From positions 2,232,001-2,296,000 of the forward strand of contig CBDCCP010000001.1 of assembly GCA_965214915.1 (NCBI GenBank): a DNA stretch of 64,000 nt. The letters run 5' to 3'. Positions 55,013 to 64,000 of this stretch are shown in pieces. Source of the DNA: CATQHP01 sp965214915. GTDB taxonomy: Bacteria; Acidobacteriota; Terriglobia; Bryobacterales; UBA6623. The notes below the pieces were generated by a model. That model ran no database searches. It had not been told where the DNA came from and saw only the letters and a program-made list of their open reading frames with translations. Within the stretch, counting starts at the first letter, position 1. The number at the start of each line of letters is the position of its first letter. A program made the position numbers and the translations under genes.

Positions 55013-55038
55013 GAACGCGCCGGACCGGCCTACAGCGC

Positions 55039-56049
55039 TTAAACCGCGAACCCGTGCTGCTTGCGGTGGTGGGGTCCGTCAAATCTCTGCGTGGACTTGA
55101 ACAACTCGTGGCGTCCGTCGCCGCCCTCTGCGGCGGCTTGCGCCACGACTGCCGCCTTCTGCCCGTCGTTCATCGGTTCGAAGTTGCGCGCGATCTCGAT
55201 TTCGGCCCGCAACTCTTCCATCGACAGGATGCCGACGACCAATGTCGCTACGGGCAGGCTCAGCGCATACCGGCGGCACTGCTCGTAGGAGATGTCGGTC
55301 TCGCTGGGGATCTTGCCTCGCGGCGAGCCGCCGCCCAGGCTCTTCATGCCGATGACGCCGACGTCGCGGGCCAGGCAGACCGGCACGACTTCCTTCTGGA
55401 AGCTGCGGTAGTGGGCGTCCATGACGTTGATCGGCATTTGCGCGCCGGCCCAGTCGTAGCCCTTGTTGAGCATTTTCAGGTGAATGCGCGGGTCTTTGTG
55501 GCCGGTGAAGCCGATGTAGCGCACCTTCCCGGCCTTCTGCGCCTCCAGGGCCGCTTTCATGCCGCCCTTCTCGAAAACCCAATCCGGGTCGGAGTCGTAA
55601 ACCATCTCGTGGAACTGCCACAGGTCGATGCGGTCGGTTTTGAGCCGTTTCAGGCTTTCGTCGAGGCAGCGTTTCGATCCCTCGTAGTCGCGCTCGCAGT
55701 TTTTGGTCATCAGGAAAACCTTGTCGCGCTTTCCGTCTTGGGCCAGGGCGCGGCCCATGATTTCTTCCGAGCCGCCGTCGTGGTAATCCCAGGCGTTGTC
55801 GAAGAAGGTCATGCCTTCATCGATCGCCGCATGCATGATCTTGACGGCCTCGTCCTTGTTTTCGACGGCGCCGATGTGCCAGCCGCCCAGGCAAAGGATC
55901 GAAACCTGCTCGTCCGTGCGGCCGAGCCGTCGGGTGGGCAGTCCGCTTTCGTTTTGCTGAGCAACGGCCCGCTGCGCGAGCGCAGCCGCCATGGCGCTGC
56001 CGAACATGCCTTTGAAGAAACTCCGGCGGGAATCCTTTAGAGACGACAT
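55039..56049 (-). CDS. Tat-exported aldo/keto reductase
   Basis: 336 residues from ATG 56049, which has AAGGAGG upstream; the longer upstream frame is not credible. A twin-arginine signal (DSRRSFFKGMFGSAMAAALA) indicates folded export. The catalytic domain has the AKR layout: FFDNAWDYHDGGSEEIMGRA (Asp-Tyr of the tetrad), VFLMTKNC with the active-site Lys, DLWQFHEM with the His, and a GVIGMKSLGGG segment. It reduces an unknown aldehyde or ketone in the periplasm, or acts without NADPH since that is scarce there. Divergent from the L,D-transpeptidase gene. Confidence 0.88.
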   Translation of the reverse strand: MSSLKDSRRSFFKGMFGSAMAAALAQRAVAQQNESGLPTRRLGRTDEQVSILCLGGWHIGAVENKDEAVKIMHAAIDEGMTFFDNAWDYHDGGSEEIMGRALAQDGKRDKVFLMTKNCERDYEGSKRCLDESLKRLKTDRIDLWQFHEMVYDSDPDWVFEKGGMKAALEAQKAGKVRYIGFTGHKDPRIHLKMLNKGYDWAGAQMPINVMDAHYRSFQKEVVPVCLARDVGVIGMKSLGGGSPRGKIPSETDISYEQCRRYALSLPVATLVVGILSMEELRAEIEIARNFEPMNDGQKAAVVAQAAAEGGDGRHELFKSTQRFDGPHHRKQHGFAV

Positions 56050-56170
56050 TGCAATCCTCCTTGACGCGCCTGACGGCCGTCGCCACCATTCTACACTCCC
56101 GGCGCGTATATGCCGCCGGGGAGAAACGCAGTCCGGGCGAAAAACGTAACAAATACGGAAGGAGTCGGTC

Positions 56171-57082
56171 ATGCCGAGGTTCCCGCAGATTCGAATCGGC
56201 GCTTGGGTTGCATTGCTTCTCGTCCTCGGCGCGCCGCTGCGCGGGGAATTGGGCGGCTTCGGCGAGCCGCTTCCATCGCCGGAATTTCATCTGGAATGGG
56301 TTTCCGGCGACCGGGAGCAACTCGAGTGCCGCTTCGACGCCGCGCAGTTGGAGTTGCTCGAAAAGCTGAATCGGATCGACCGCGGCCGCATCGCCGCGCT
56401 GGAAAAGATCGTGGTTCCCGACCGCTGGGATCTGCCCGAGATCGCCTACAGCCCGCTGCCCCGGCGCTTTACTTGGGCGGCGTATTTTCCGAAGGCGGTC
56501 GTCGTCAGCAAAAAGCTGCAAGCGTTCGCGGCGTATGAAGACGGACGCCTGGTTCGCTGGGGGCCGGTGAGCACCGGGGCGGCCGGCAGCCAGACGCCGG
56601 GCGGACTGTTTCACCTCAACTGGCGCTCGCGGGGCTGGCGCAGCACGGTCAACCGCAATTGGTTCTTGAAATGGTACTTCAACTTCGGCAACAAGCGCGG
56701 GCACTCCTTCCACGAATACGAGCTGCCGGGCTTGCCCGCCAGTCACGGATGCGTGCGCATGCTTGGCCGCGACGCGCAATGGATGTACGACTGGGGCGAC
56801 TCCTGGAAACTCGAACAACGCGGGCAGCGGATCGCAAAACAGGGGACGCCGGTGCTCATACTCGGCACGTACGACCACGCCGCCGACAAACCCTGGCTTG
56901 CCGCCGAGACGCTCGATCTCGAGGCTGCCGCGTTGCCGGGCGAAGCGTTCGACCTCGCGGCGGAAGCGCTGTCGGCGCGGGCCGGCGAGACGGCCGAACC
57001 GCCGTTTCCCCCTGATGACGGAGCGGGCGGCGCGCCGCGTCGTCCTTGGGCGCGGGCGCTCCCGCCGCCCCCGCTTCCGTGA
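56171..57082 (+). CDS. L,D-transpeptidase (YkuD domain)
   Basis: 303 residues. Signal peptide at 1-25. The catalytic motif GHSFHEYELPGLPASHGCVR (H...SHGCxR with Cys nucleophile) sits about residue 180-200, in a YkuD domain that starts near residue 105. It makes 3-3 cross-links in peptidoglycan or attaches proteins to it. A Pro-rich tail ends the protein. The enzyme probably works in the periplasm. The ATG follows GGAAGGAG, a strong ribosome binding site. Confidence 0.92.
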   Translation: MPRFPQIRIGAWVALLLVLGAPLRGELGGFGEPLPSPEFHLEWVSGDREQLECRFDAAQLELLEKLNRIDRGRIAALEKIVVPDRWDLPEIAYSPLPRRFTWAAYFPKAVVVSKKLQAFAAYEDGRLVRWGPVSTGAAGSQTPGGLFHLNWRSRGWRSTVNRNWFLKWYFNFGNKRGHSFHEYELPGLPASHGCVRMLGRDAQWMYDWGDSWKLEQRGQRIAKQGTPVLILGTYDHAADKPWLAAETLDLEAAALPGEAFDLAAEALSARAGETAEPPFPPDDGAGGAPRRPWARALPPPPLP

Positions 57083-57092
57083 ATCGGCGGCG

Positions 57093-57989
57093 CTACAGGA
57101 TGGGCTCGCCGCGCTCGCGAACCCAACTTGCATGGAGCGCTTGCAGGCGTTCAGTCAGCGGACCCCGCTCGCCGCAGCCGATGCGCCGTCCATCCACCTC
57201 GATGACCGGGGAAAGCTCGCCCATGGTTCCGGTAGCGAACGCTTCGTCAGCCGTATAAACCTCCGTCAGCGACAGGTTTTTCTCGACCGATTCGATGCGG
57301 TTCGCCCGCGCAAGCTCGATGACCGCGCCGCGGGTGATGCCGGGCAGACAGCTATCGGCATGAGGGGTGTAGAGAACCCCGCCGCGAACCAGGAACACGT
57401 TCGTTGCGTTGGTCTCCGCGACGAAGCCGTGAATGTCGAGCATCAGCGCATCGTCGACGCCGGCGACGTTGGCTTCGATCTTCGCCAGAATGTTGTTGAG
57501 CAGATTGTTGTGGTGGATCTTCGAGTCGAGGCACTGCGGCGCGTTGCGGCGTATCGAAGAAGTGATCAGCCGAATCCCGCTCGGGTCGTAAACCGGCGCC
57601 TTCCATTCGGCCAGAACGATCAACGTGCAGCCGGACCGGTTCCAGTGGGGACTCATTCCGGAGGTGACTTTCTCGCCGCGCGTCAGGGTGAGCCTGATGT
57701 GTACGCCGTCGTTCATGCCGTTGGCTTTGAGCGTTTCGAAGATCGCCCGCTTGATTTCCCCGCGGCCGGGCGCGCCGGCGAACGCCAGGGCATGCGCGGA
57801 GGCGAAGAGGCGGTCCAGGTGACGATCCAAATCGGCGACTTTTCCGTCGTAAACGCGCAGACCCTCCCATACGGCGTCGCCGCCCTGAACCGCGCTGTCG
57901 AAGACCGAAATTTTGGCCTCGGCGCGGGGCTTGAGCTCGCCGTTGACATGGACGAGAATGTCGGCGTTTCTGGGGTCAGGCAGGTTCAT
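57093..57989 (-). CDS. Branched-chain or D-amino-acid aminotransferase (class IV)
   Basis: 298 residues. Fold-type IV PLP enzyme. The PLP lysine is in CLDSKIHHNNLLNNILAK (unusual HHNN after SKI; YKTxNYLxN is common), and the phosphate-binding ETNATNVFLV and CLPGITRGAVIELA motifs are clear. It fits IlvE (valine, leucine, isoleucine) or a D-amino-acid transaminase; the two cannot be separated here. Convergent with the L,D-transpeptidase gene, 10 bases apart. Confidence 0.88.
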   Translation of the reverse strand: MNLPDPRNADILVHVNGELKPRAEAKISVFDSAVQGGDAVWEGLRVYDGKVADLDRHLDRLFASAHALAFAGAPGRGEIKRAIFETLKANGMNDGVHIRLTLTRGEKVTSGMSPHWNRSGCTLIVLAEWKAPVYDPSGIRLITSSIRRNAPQCLDSKIHHNNLLNNILAKIEANVAGVDDALMLDIHGFVAETNATNVFLVRGGVLYTPHADSCLPGITRGAVIELARANRIESVEKNLSLTEVYTADEAFATGTMGELSPVIEVDGRRIGCGERGPLTERLQALHASWVRERGEPIL

Positions 57990-58036
57990 ACGTTGAAAAT
58001 CGTGCGAGGAACACTGTATCAGGCGCGCCGGTGGCT

Positions 58037-58042
58037 TATAAT
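58037..58042 (+). promoter_or_regulatory. TATAAT -10 box close to the DUF3604 gene start
   Basis: A perfect TATAAT at 58037-58042 lies 9 bases before the ATG at 58052. The -35 position (CTGTAT) is poor. A transcript starting about 7 bases after the box would begin at or just before the start codon, so the mRNA may be leaderless. Confidence 0.45.
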
Positions 58043-58051
58043 CGCCGCAGC

Positions 58052-60826
58052 ATGAGAATCTTTCGAATCCTCTTGGTTCTTGTTCCGGCGGCGGCCGCCG
58101 CGCAGCCGGAGACCGCGACCGTCTATCTCGGCTTGGGCGAGAAAGCCGAGGCGGTCGAGGATTGGAGCGGCTCGATCGCCGTTTCCGGCGGCGATCTCAC
58201 GGCGCTCGAAGAGCGGCATTTCTCGGAAGCCGACCGGTTGACCGGGAGCAACAAATGGGTTGCCTCTACCCGCGAGGAGCGTATCCGCGGGTTCCCGCGC
58301 GTCAATTACAACGAGATGAGCCCGGCGGAATTGCCGCCGACGCAGTATTCCCCCGTCGGGCTGTTCGCAACGGTTCGCGGCGGCGGATCGGCTCGGGTCG
58401 CGGTCAAGACCCGGCAAGGCAATTTTTCGTTTCGGCTGAGCGAGCTTACTGACGAGGCCAAGAGCTTCCTCGACGGCCGGGCGACGGCGGCGCTGACTCC
58501 CGCGGTGGAGAAACTCTCGAGCGAAGAGTACGAAGACGACGAGGCGGCGCTCGTCCGGCTCTCGGATCATGCCTTGGCCGCGGCGTGGGTTGCTTACCGC
58601 GATCGCGGGGACCGCGTGCTTTGGCGCGTGCGCGAGAACGGCGTTTGGGGCGATGTCGAGGAAGTGACCGGACCCGGCGACATCTGGCGGGTTTCGCCGG
58701 CCTCGCCCGGCGCGGGCAAAGCATGGGTTTTCTGGAGCCTGCGCGACGGAACCCGCTGGGACCTGTGGGGGCGCTTGCGGGGCGGCGGCTCCTGGAGCGC
58801 CCCGCAAAAAATCAGCGGCGGCGGCTCGAACACGTTCCATCGGGCGGCTTCGGCGGACGGCAAGGTCTTCGTGGTCTGGCAGAGCTTTCAAGGCGCGGCA
58901 GGCAAGACGCAAAGCGACATTTACCTGCGGGTTTACGACAACGGAGCATGGGGCGAGCCGCTGCGCGTCAGCGAGTCGGACGCCAACGACTGGGAGCCGC
59001 AGATCGCCAGCGGCCCCGACGGCGAGGCGCATATCGTCTGGGACAGTTACGACGCCGGCAACTACGACGTTTTTTACCGCGCATACGCCAACGGAAAGCT
59101 GGGCGCCGTCGAACAGGTCACCCGCAGCGAGCGCTTTCAAGCTCACGCCAATGTCGCCGTGGACAATGCCGGCGCGCCGTGGCTTGCCTGGGACGAGTCC
59201 GGCGTGAACTGGGGCAAGGATCAGGGCTATCTGATTACGCCGCCGCTGTCCGTGCCGCTGCACCAGGAACGTTCGATCCAGGTCGTCAAGCGCGACGGCG
59301 GCTCGTGGGTCGAGCCGAAAGCGGACCTGGAGCCGTTCTACGTTTACCGCCTCTATCCGAATTTCGAGAATCCGCAACTCGCATTCGACGCGACGGGCGC
59401 GCTGACGATGCTGTTCCGGCATTGGACGCGGCAAAGAGCCCACTCCATCGGCTCGAAGCTGATGTGGGAAACCTTCATCACCCGCTTCGACGGCAAAGCG
59501 TGGTCAACGCCGGCGCCGCTCAACCACAGCCAGGGCTCCATCGAAAAACGGCCGGCGCTGGTCCGCGCGGGCGGCGGAAGCCTTTATGCCGCCTGGATGA
59601 CGGACAATCGCCCCTTCCGCGACATGACCCCGCGCAATGCCGAGATCTATGCGGCCGATCTGGGCAAGGCCGCAGGCGCTCCCGACTACGCCGCGGGCAA
59701 CTTCCAACCCTATGTCGAGCCGTTTGCCGAGGCTGCGCCGATCCATCCCTACGAAGCGGAAAACGTCAAGACAATTCGCGCGCATGCGATCGCCGCCAGC
59801 GCCAAAAAATACAAGATTTACCGCGGCGACATGCACCGTCATACCGACGTCTCGGCGGATTTCAAATACGACGGCTCGCTGATCGAGGTTTACCGCTACG
59901 CTCTCGATGTTGTGGCGTTCGACTACATCGTGCCCACCGACCACCAATTGGGTTACGACCAGGAATTTACCTGGTGGCAGGACGAGAAGCTGGCGGACCT
60001 CTTCCATCTGCCGGGAACGTTCACGCCGATGTTCGGTTCCGAACGGTCTTTGAATTTCCCGAACGGCCACCGTAACGTGATCTTCGCCAAGCGGGGCACG
60101 CGGCCGCTGCCGATCCCGGAGGCCGAGCGGCGGGGCGAGGAGCGCGCCGAAAAACTCTATGCCTACCTGCATGAGAACGACGGCATCTCGATGCCGCACA
60201 GCTCGGGCACCGCGCAGGGCACGGACTGGTTCAACAACGATCCCGAGGTCGAGCCTCTAGTGGAGATATTCCAGGGCTACCGCGCCAGCTACGAATACAT
60301 GGGCGCGCCGCTCGCCGCCTCGCCGCAAAAATTGCGCGAGCAGCGCTCGGGCTTCAATCCGATCGGCTACTGGTGGGACGCGCTGCGCAAAGGCTACAAG
60401 ATCGGCGTGCAGGCTTCGTCCGACCACTGGTCGACGCACATTTCCTACGCGATGATTCTTGCCGAGGATTTTACGCGCGAAGCGATGTTCGCGGCGCTGA
60501 AGGCGCGCCACGCCTACGGCGCGACCGACAACATCGTACTCGACTTTCAGGCGTCCGACGAAAACGGCAACACGTATATCATGGGCGACATCGTGCGCTC
60601 GAATCGAGCCCCGCAATTGAAGATCAAGGCGATCGGGACGGATAAGATCAAGCAGTTCGTGATCGTGAAGAACGAGGGGATTCTTTACACGCATCACCCC
60701 AATGCCGAGGAATACAGCTTGCAGTTCACGGACAAGGATTTCGAGGCCGGCTCGAATTACTACTATGTCCGCGTGCTGCAGAACGACGGTCAGGTGGCCT
60801 GGAGCTCGCCGATCTGGGTGGAGTAG
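58052..60826 (+). CDS. Secreted DUF3604 protein (PHP-like metal hydrolase with propeller-like N-terminus)
   Basis: 924 residues from ATG 58052 (a GTG at 58031 is longer but overlaps the -10 box). Signal peptide MRIFRILLVLVPAAAAAQ. The N-terminal half has repeated W-x-D/E beta-propeller-like units (VFWSLRDGTRWDLWG, IVWDSYDAGNYDVFYRA). The C-terminal half has PHP-like metal sites: YRGDMHRHTDVSADF (HxH), VPTDHQLGY, and SMPHSSGTAQG. This organisation matches DUF3604 proteins, whose activity is not established. A single-gene unit divergent from the aminotransferase. Confidence 0.85.
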   Translation: MRIFRILLVLVPAAAAAQPETATVYLGLGEKAEAVEDWSGSIAVSGGDLTALEERHFSEADRLTGSNKWVASTREERIRGFPRVNYNEMSPAELPPTQYSPVGLFATVRGGGSARVAVKTRQGNFSFRLSELTDEAKSFLDGRATAALTPAVEKLSSEEYEDDEAALVRLSDHALAAAWVAYRDRGDRVLWRVRENGVWGDVEEVTGPGDIWRVSPASPGAGKAWVFWSLRDGTRWDLWGRLRGGGSWSAPQKISGGGSNTFHRAASADGKVFVVWQSFQGAAGKTQSDIYLRVYDNGAWGEPLRVSESDANDWEPQIASGPDGEAHIVWDSYDAGNYDVFYRAYANGKLGAVEQVTRSERFQAHANVAVDNAGAPWLAWDESGVNWGKDQGYLITPPLSVPLHQERSIQVVKRDGGSWVEPKADLEPFYVYRLYPNFENPQLAFDATGALTMLFRHWTRQRAHSIGSKLMWETFITRFDGKAWSTPAPLNHSQGSIEKRPALVRAGGGSLYAAWMTDNRPFRDMTPRNAEIYAADLGKAAGAPDYAAGNFQPYVEPFAEAAPIHPYEAENVKTIRAHAIAASAKKYKIYRGDMHRHTDVSADFKYDGSLIEVYRYALDVVAFDYIVPTDHQLGYDQEFTWWQDEKLADLFHLPGTFTPMFGSERSLNFPNGHRNVIFAKRGTRPLPIPEAERRGEERAEKLYAYLHENDGISMPHSSGTAQGTDWFNNDPEVEPLVEIFQGYRASYEYMGAPLAASPQKLREQRSGFNPIGYWWDALRKGYKIGVQASSDHWSTHISYAMILAEDFTREAMFAALKARHAYGATDNIVLDFQASDENGNTYIMGDIVRSNRAPQLKIKAIGTDKIKQFVIVKNEGILYTHHPNAEEYSLQFTDKDFEAGSNYYYVRVLQNDGQVAWSSPIWVE

Positions 60827-60857
60827 GGATTCCGATAGGCCCCGCTGTTCGAGATAG

Positions 60858-61238
60858 TTATTTAATCGGCGGCGCGCCCTTCAACTTCAATAACAACCGC
60901 CGGCCGAGTTTCAGCAGCGGATAGCCCAGCCTTGCCGCAACGGGCAAACCGAACATGATCCGGTTCGCCGCGTTGAAAACGCCCCGCTTGCCGGACAGCA
61001 GCGCCAGTATATGCAGGGCGTCGCTGCCGAAATAATAACGTCCGTGCAGCTTCAGCACCATGCCGTCGTTCAAATCGTAAGGCAGCTCTCTTATCTCCTG
61101 AACCAGCGGCCCGTCTTCGCGGGAATTGACGAGAACGAACTCGCCAACGGCGTTTCTGACGTCAAGGTAGCGCGCATAGTTCTTGCAGAGAAGGCACTCG
61201 CCGTCATAAACCAGCCAAGCCTGCTCCGCGCCCCTCAT
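60858..61238 (-). CDS. DCC-family thiol-disulfide oxidoreductase-like protein (DUF393)
   Basis: 126 residues. The DUF393 hallmark YDGECLLCKNYARYL (DxxC-xx-C) is at residues 11-25, followed by VLVNSRED and GSDALHILALL. These small proteins carry a CxxC predicted to act in redox; the partner is unknown. The ATG at 61238 precedes a basic C-terminus (LKLGRRLLLKLKG). Nothing co-transcribed is evident. Confidence 0.85.
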   Translation of the reverse strand: MRGAEQAWLVYDGECLLCKNYARYLDVRNAVGEFVLVNSREDGPLVQEIRELPYDLNDGMVLKLHGRYYFGSDALHILALLSGKRGVFNAANRIMFGLPVAARLGYPLLKLGRRLLLKLKGAPPIK

Positions 61239-61342
61239 CGACTCCGAGCGATTGTCATTCTAGCGCTGACCGCGCATCTCGACTCCATGTTCGTTCGAGA
61301 GAGTCGCCGAGTGGCCGGTGAAGCGCAAGCCGGCGGCGCGGG

Positions 61343-64000
61343 TCAGGTTCGCAGCAGGCTTGCGCGCGCCGCGTCGCGCGCTTCATGTACGCCGGCGGTG
61401 ACTCGGATCGACTCGGCAACGTTGAGTTCGAGGCGCCCCGCTGCGTTGCGGGCGATCTTTAGCGGGACGACGGGGGCGCCCGCGGCTTTAGCCGCCGCGA
61501 ACGCTTCCAGGCGGAAGCGGCTGCGGGGAACGGTTTCGCCGGGCGGGTTGTCGGCGAGGACGACGACGGAGACGCCGGCGTCGAGCGCGGCGCGGATGCA
61601 GTCTTGCAATCCCCCTTGCGGATCGGCTGCCAGCGGATCGAGCATGAACGCATACGGCGCGGGGAGGTCGGCGAAGCCCCGGGCATCGGCGAATACGAAC
61701 GGCGAACGGATGCTCGCGGCAAGCAACAGGGGATCGAGGCGGTCGGCGCGTATGGCCGGCCAAACGCACGGCGAGTCCGAGCGGAGCGCGGTCCCGGCGG
61801 GAACCCCCGACAGGGCGGCTAGCCGGCCGGCTGCGAAACGAATGACTTTCGAGGCCGCCGCGGGCGCCGGCATCAGGCGGGCGGCCAAACCGAAAGTCAG
61901 CGCAACCGCCGATTGCAGAGCGAACAGCGTTGCCGCCTTCGCCCGCGCCGCCGCCCGCCGGCCGACCGCCGCGGCCCAGGCGCGGGCGGTTTCCAGCCGC
62001 AGCTTGACGACTTGCATCCACGGCGCGGCGCGTTTCCTGCCGGCGAGCTCGCTTGCTTCGTACATGCGCCGGGTTTCGGCCCGCCGGATTTTTCCGCTTG
62101 AGGTTTTCGGCACGGTTTCCGGAGCAACCAGCACGACGTCATCGGGCGGCAGTCCGATTTTTTGGGCGACGCAATTGACGATGCGCTCGGCTGTGCGGCG
62201 GCGTTCGCCGGGGTCGTTCAGGCGCGTCTCGGCGACCAGGACCAGCTTTTCGGTGCCGCTGCCCGGATCGACCGTTCCGAAGGCGGCGACGCAGCCCTTG
62301 CGCACTCCTGCGGCCTCCCAGGCGGCCATCTCGACGTCTTGGGGAATGATGTTGTGGCCGGATTTGACGATGCAGTCCTTGAGGCGGCCCGTAATGTAGA
62401 TCTCGCCGTCGGCGAAGTAGCCCAGATCGCCCGTGTCCATCCAACCCTCGGAGTCGATGGCCGCTCTCGTGGCTTCCGGGTTGCGGAAATAGCCCGGGGT
62501 GCGGGAAGGTCCTTGGAAGATCACTCGGCCACGCACGCGCTCCGGCAGATCGTTGCCTGCGGCGTCGACGACGCGCAGGCGATGATCGGGCAAGGGGGCG
62601 CCGTTGGCGACGAACCGCAGGGCGCCCTGCGGCGCGGCGCCGTTCACGGGGACGGCGCGCCCTTCGCGCTCGAACGCGGCGCGCTCGACGGCGTCGATCA
62701 GCGGGCCGCGCCCCAGCGGCGGGAAAGTCAGCGCTACCGACGATTCGGCCAGCCCGTAGCAAGGCAGGAATCCGCGCGGGTCGAAGCCCCAGGGGCGGAA
62801 GCGCTCGGTGAAACGCTCGAGCGTTGCCGGCAGCACGGGCTCGCCGCCGCTGATGACTACGCGCCACGGCGACAAATCGACGCCTTCCAGGGCTTCGTCG
62901 CCGATCTTCCGCGCGCAGATCTCGTATGAAAAATTGGGAGCCGGGCAGAGCGTTCCCCCGGAGTCGCTCAGCGCCCACAGCCAGCGCTCGGGCCGCGAGA
63001 GGAAATCGAGCGGCGACAACACTGTGATGGGGAAGCCGTAGTAAAGGCTGAACAGCCACGAGCCGATCAGCCCCATGTCGTGGTAGAGCGGCAGCCAGCT
63101 TACAACGACGTCGTCCGGAGCGGCCTCGACCGCCCAACCGATGCCGCGCACGTTGGCGAGCACGTTGGCGTGGGTCAGCGTAACGCCTTTGGGATTTCCT
63201 GTGCTGCCCGAAGTGTATTGGATGAAGAAGATCTCGGAAGGATTCGCGGGGACTCCGTTCGCAGCCCGGCCGCGGCCGGCAAGCTCCGCGACCGTCGTGA
63301 CTTCCCGCAGCGCGGGCAGATTGAGCTCCATCACCTTCGAGATGGCCCGCACGCGGTCGAACGAGATGAGGAACCTTGCCCCCGCGTTGCGCAGAATCAA
63401 CGTCTGGCGGCGGACATATTCCTCGATCTGACTCGGTCGCGCCGGCGGATAGATGGGCACGGCGATGCCGCCGGCCAGCATCGCGCCGAGAAAAGCATAA
63501 AAGAAATCGGCGCAAGTCGGCAGCATGACGGCTACCGTCTCGCCCGGTTTCAGCCCCGATGCCGTCAGGCCGCCGGCGACTTCCGCCGCGCGCTCGTAAA
63601 GACGGCCGTAGCCGATGTCCTCGCCGCGGTCCCGGTCGAGCAGATGGATTTGCACCCGGGAGGGATCGCGCTCGACCTGTCTGCGGAGCGCCTCGGTGAA
63701 GGTGACGGCGTCGGCCGGAGGAGGCGCGGCTTCCCGCGCCGGCTGGACGATCGGAAAGCGCGTCCGCGGCCCGCCGGCGCACTCGGCCTCCATGACGGCC
63801 GCCGCCCATTCGCCGGGCGTTTCGGCGGATTGGGCGACTCTGTCGGGCAGGCGGACGCCAACGGCCTTCTCGACGCGCACCAGCAACTCGACCCGTTCGA
63901 GACTGCCCAGGCCGAGGTCGCCGTCAAGCGTCGAATCGAGCGCGGCGCGGCTTGCGGCCTGCCCGGAACCGAGCTCCGTCAACAATCCCCGAACGCAGTC
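61343..64000 (-). CDS. ACP-fused fatty acyl-AMP ligase with degenerate acyltransferase-like tail, 5' end outside window
   Basis: At least 885 residues; the frame is open to base 64000. The N-terminus visible is an acyl-carrier domain with phosphopantetheine Ser in GDLGLGSLERVELL. A long-chain fatty acyl-AMP ligase follows (FFIQYTSGSTGNPKGVTLTH, CYGLAESSVALTF, DTGDLGYF, GRLKDCIVKSG and PKTSSGKIRR). The last ~200 residues resemble a PlsC-type acyltransferase (ADRLDPLLLAASI, RFRLEAFAAAKAAGAPVVPL), but I do not see the usual HxxxxD and PEGTR residues. The product may activate and load a fatty acid for lipid or polyketide synthesis. Confidence 0.85.
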   Translation of the reverse strand, partial: DCVRGLLTELGSGQAASRAALDSTLDGDLGLGSLERVELLVRVEKAVGVRLPDRVAQSAETPGEWAAAVMEAECAGGPRTRFPIVQPAREAAPPPADAVTFTEALRRQVERDPSRVQIHLLDRDRGEDIGYGRLYERAAEVAGGLTASGLKPGETVAVMLPTCADFFYAFLGAMLAGGIAVPIYPPARPSQIEEYVRRQTLILRNAGARFLISFDRVRAISKVMELNLPALREVTTVAELAGRGRAANGVPANPSEIFFIQYTSGSTGNPKGVTLTHANVLANVRGIGWAVEAAPDDVVVSWLPLYHDMGLIGSWLFSLYYGFPITVLSPLDFLSRPERWLWALSDSGGTLCPAPNFSYEICARKIGDEALEGVDLSPWRVVISGGEPVLPATLERFTERFRPWGFDPRGFLPCYGLAESSVALTFPPLGRGPLIDAVERAAFEREGRAVPVNGAAPQGALRFVANGAPLPDHRLRVVDAAGNDLPERVRGRVIFQGPSRTPGYFRNPEATRAAIDSEGWMDTGDLGYFADGEIYITGRLKDCIVKSGHNIIPQDVEMAAWEAAGVRKGCVAAFGTVDPGSGTEKLVLVAETRLNDPGERRRTAERIVNCVAQKIGLPPDDVVLVAPETVPKTSSGKIRRAETRRMYEASELAGRKRAAPWMQVVKLRLETARAWAAAVGRRAAARAKAATLFALQSAVALTFGLAARLMPAPAAASKVIRFAAGRLAALSGVPAGTALRSDSPCVWPAIRADRLDPLLLAASIRSPFVFADARGFADLPAPYAFMLDPLAADPQGGLQDCIRAALDAGVSVVVLADNPPGETVPRSRFRLEAFAAAKAAGAPVVPLKIARNAAGRLELNVAESIRVTAGVHEARDAARASLLRT

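Overview
ORGANISM. The window is GC-rich bacterial chromosome. It most likely comes from an acidobacterium of the Solibacter/Bryobacter type. Three things point there: two large TonB-dependent receptors with an N-terminal carboxypeptidase-regulatory domain (Oar-like, 6304-9639 and 17858-21166); a giant secreted protein ending in the C-terminal module typical of Solibacter proteins (TIGR03437-like, 22097-30888); and the mix of a FHA/GAF/SpoIIE phosphatase, DUF2520 and DUF3604 proteins with many toxin-antitoxin and IS remnants. This is inferred from protein families; there is no rRNA in the window. LAYOUT. 1-4.8 kb: start of a secreted protein running off the left edge, two adjacent cyclophilins (one a lipoprotein), a small frameshifted membrane coiled-coil gene, an MFS transporter and an AI-2E-type permease. 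4.85-6.2 kb: an IS481-like element next to a 139-bp MITE-like hairpin. 6.3-14 kb: TonB receptor, TPR protein, tRNA-Pro(GGG), Fur-family regulator, FHA-GAF-PP2C phosphatase. 14.0-17.7 kb: an accessory islet, visibly poorer in GC, holding a nuclease-like gene with an in-frame TGA, a frameshifted ankyrin lipoprotein, a SLATT-like 2-TM protein overlapping a proline-rich mini-ORF that also has an in-frame TGA, and an apparent HicB-HicA fusion. 17.8-31.1 kb: second TonB receptor, half of a transposase, and a ~2,930-codon repeat protein (16 copies of a ~285-bp repeat, NHL repeats) behind a consensus sigma70 promoter but with a single-base frameshift near its 5' end. 31.5-39.6 kb: Lhr helicase, POT peptide transporter, and a DUF2520-panB-panC operon for pantothenate. 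39.6-42 kb: a graveyard of IS5 halves, half an integrase-type transposase, an NHL-gene scrap and a HigA scrap, around a RHH/MazF toxin-antitoxin pair. 42-47.4 kb: otsAB (trehalose), a phytanoyl-CoA dioxygenase-like enzyme, clpX, higBA. 47.4-55 kb: leftward cluster of ppiD-like foldase, LarA-like protein, uppP and ftsK, with a PHP phosphatase upstream. 55-64 kb: Tat-exported aldo/keto reductase, L,D-transpeptidase, class IV aminotransferase, DUF3604 protein, DCC-family protein, and an ACP-adenylate-ligase fusion cut by the right edge. THEMES. The core genes concern envelope building and protein folding (cyclophilins, PpiD, UppP, FtsK, L,D-transpeptidase, ClpX), outer-membrane uptake and cofactor/osmolyte synthesis. 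The accessory zones at 14-17.7, 21.4-22.1 and 39.6-42 kb are full of broken genes. Small intergenic repeats recur across the window. I found no CRISPR array, rRNA, prophage or complete biosynthetic cluster. The best candidates for something unusual are the SLATT plus proline-rich mini-ORF, the HicBA fusion, and the giant repeat protein with its promoter and frameshift.
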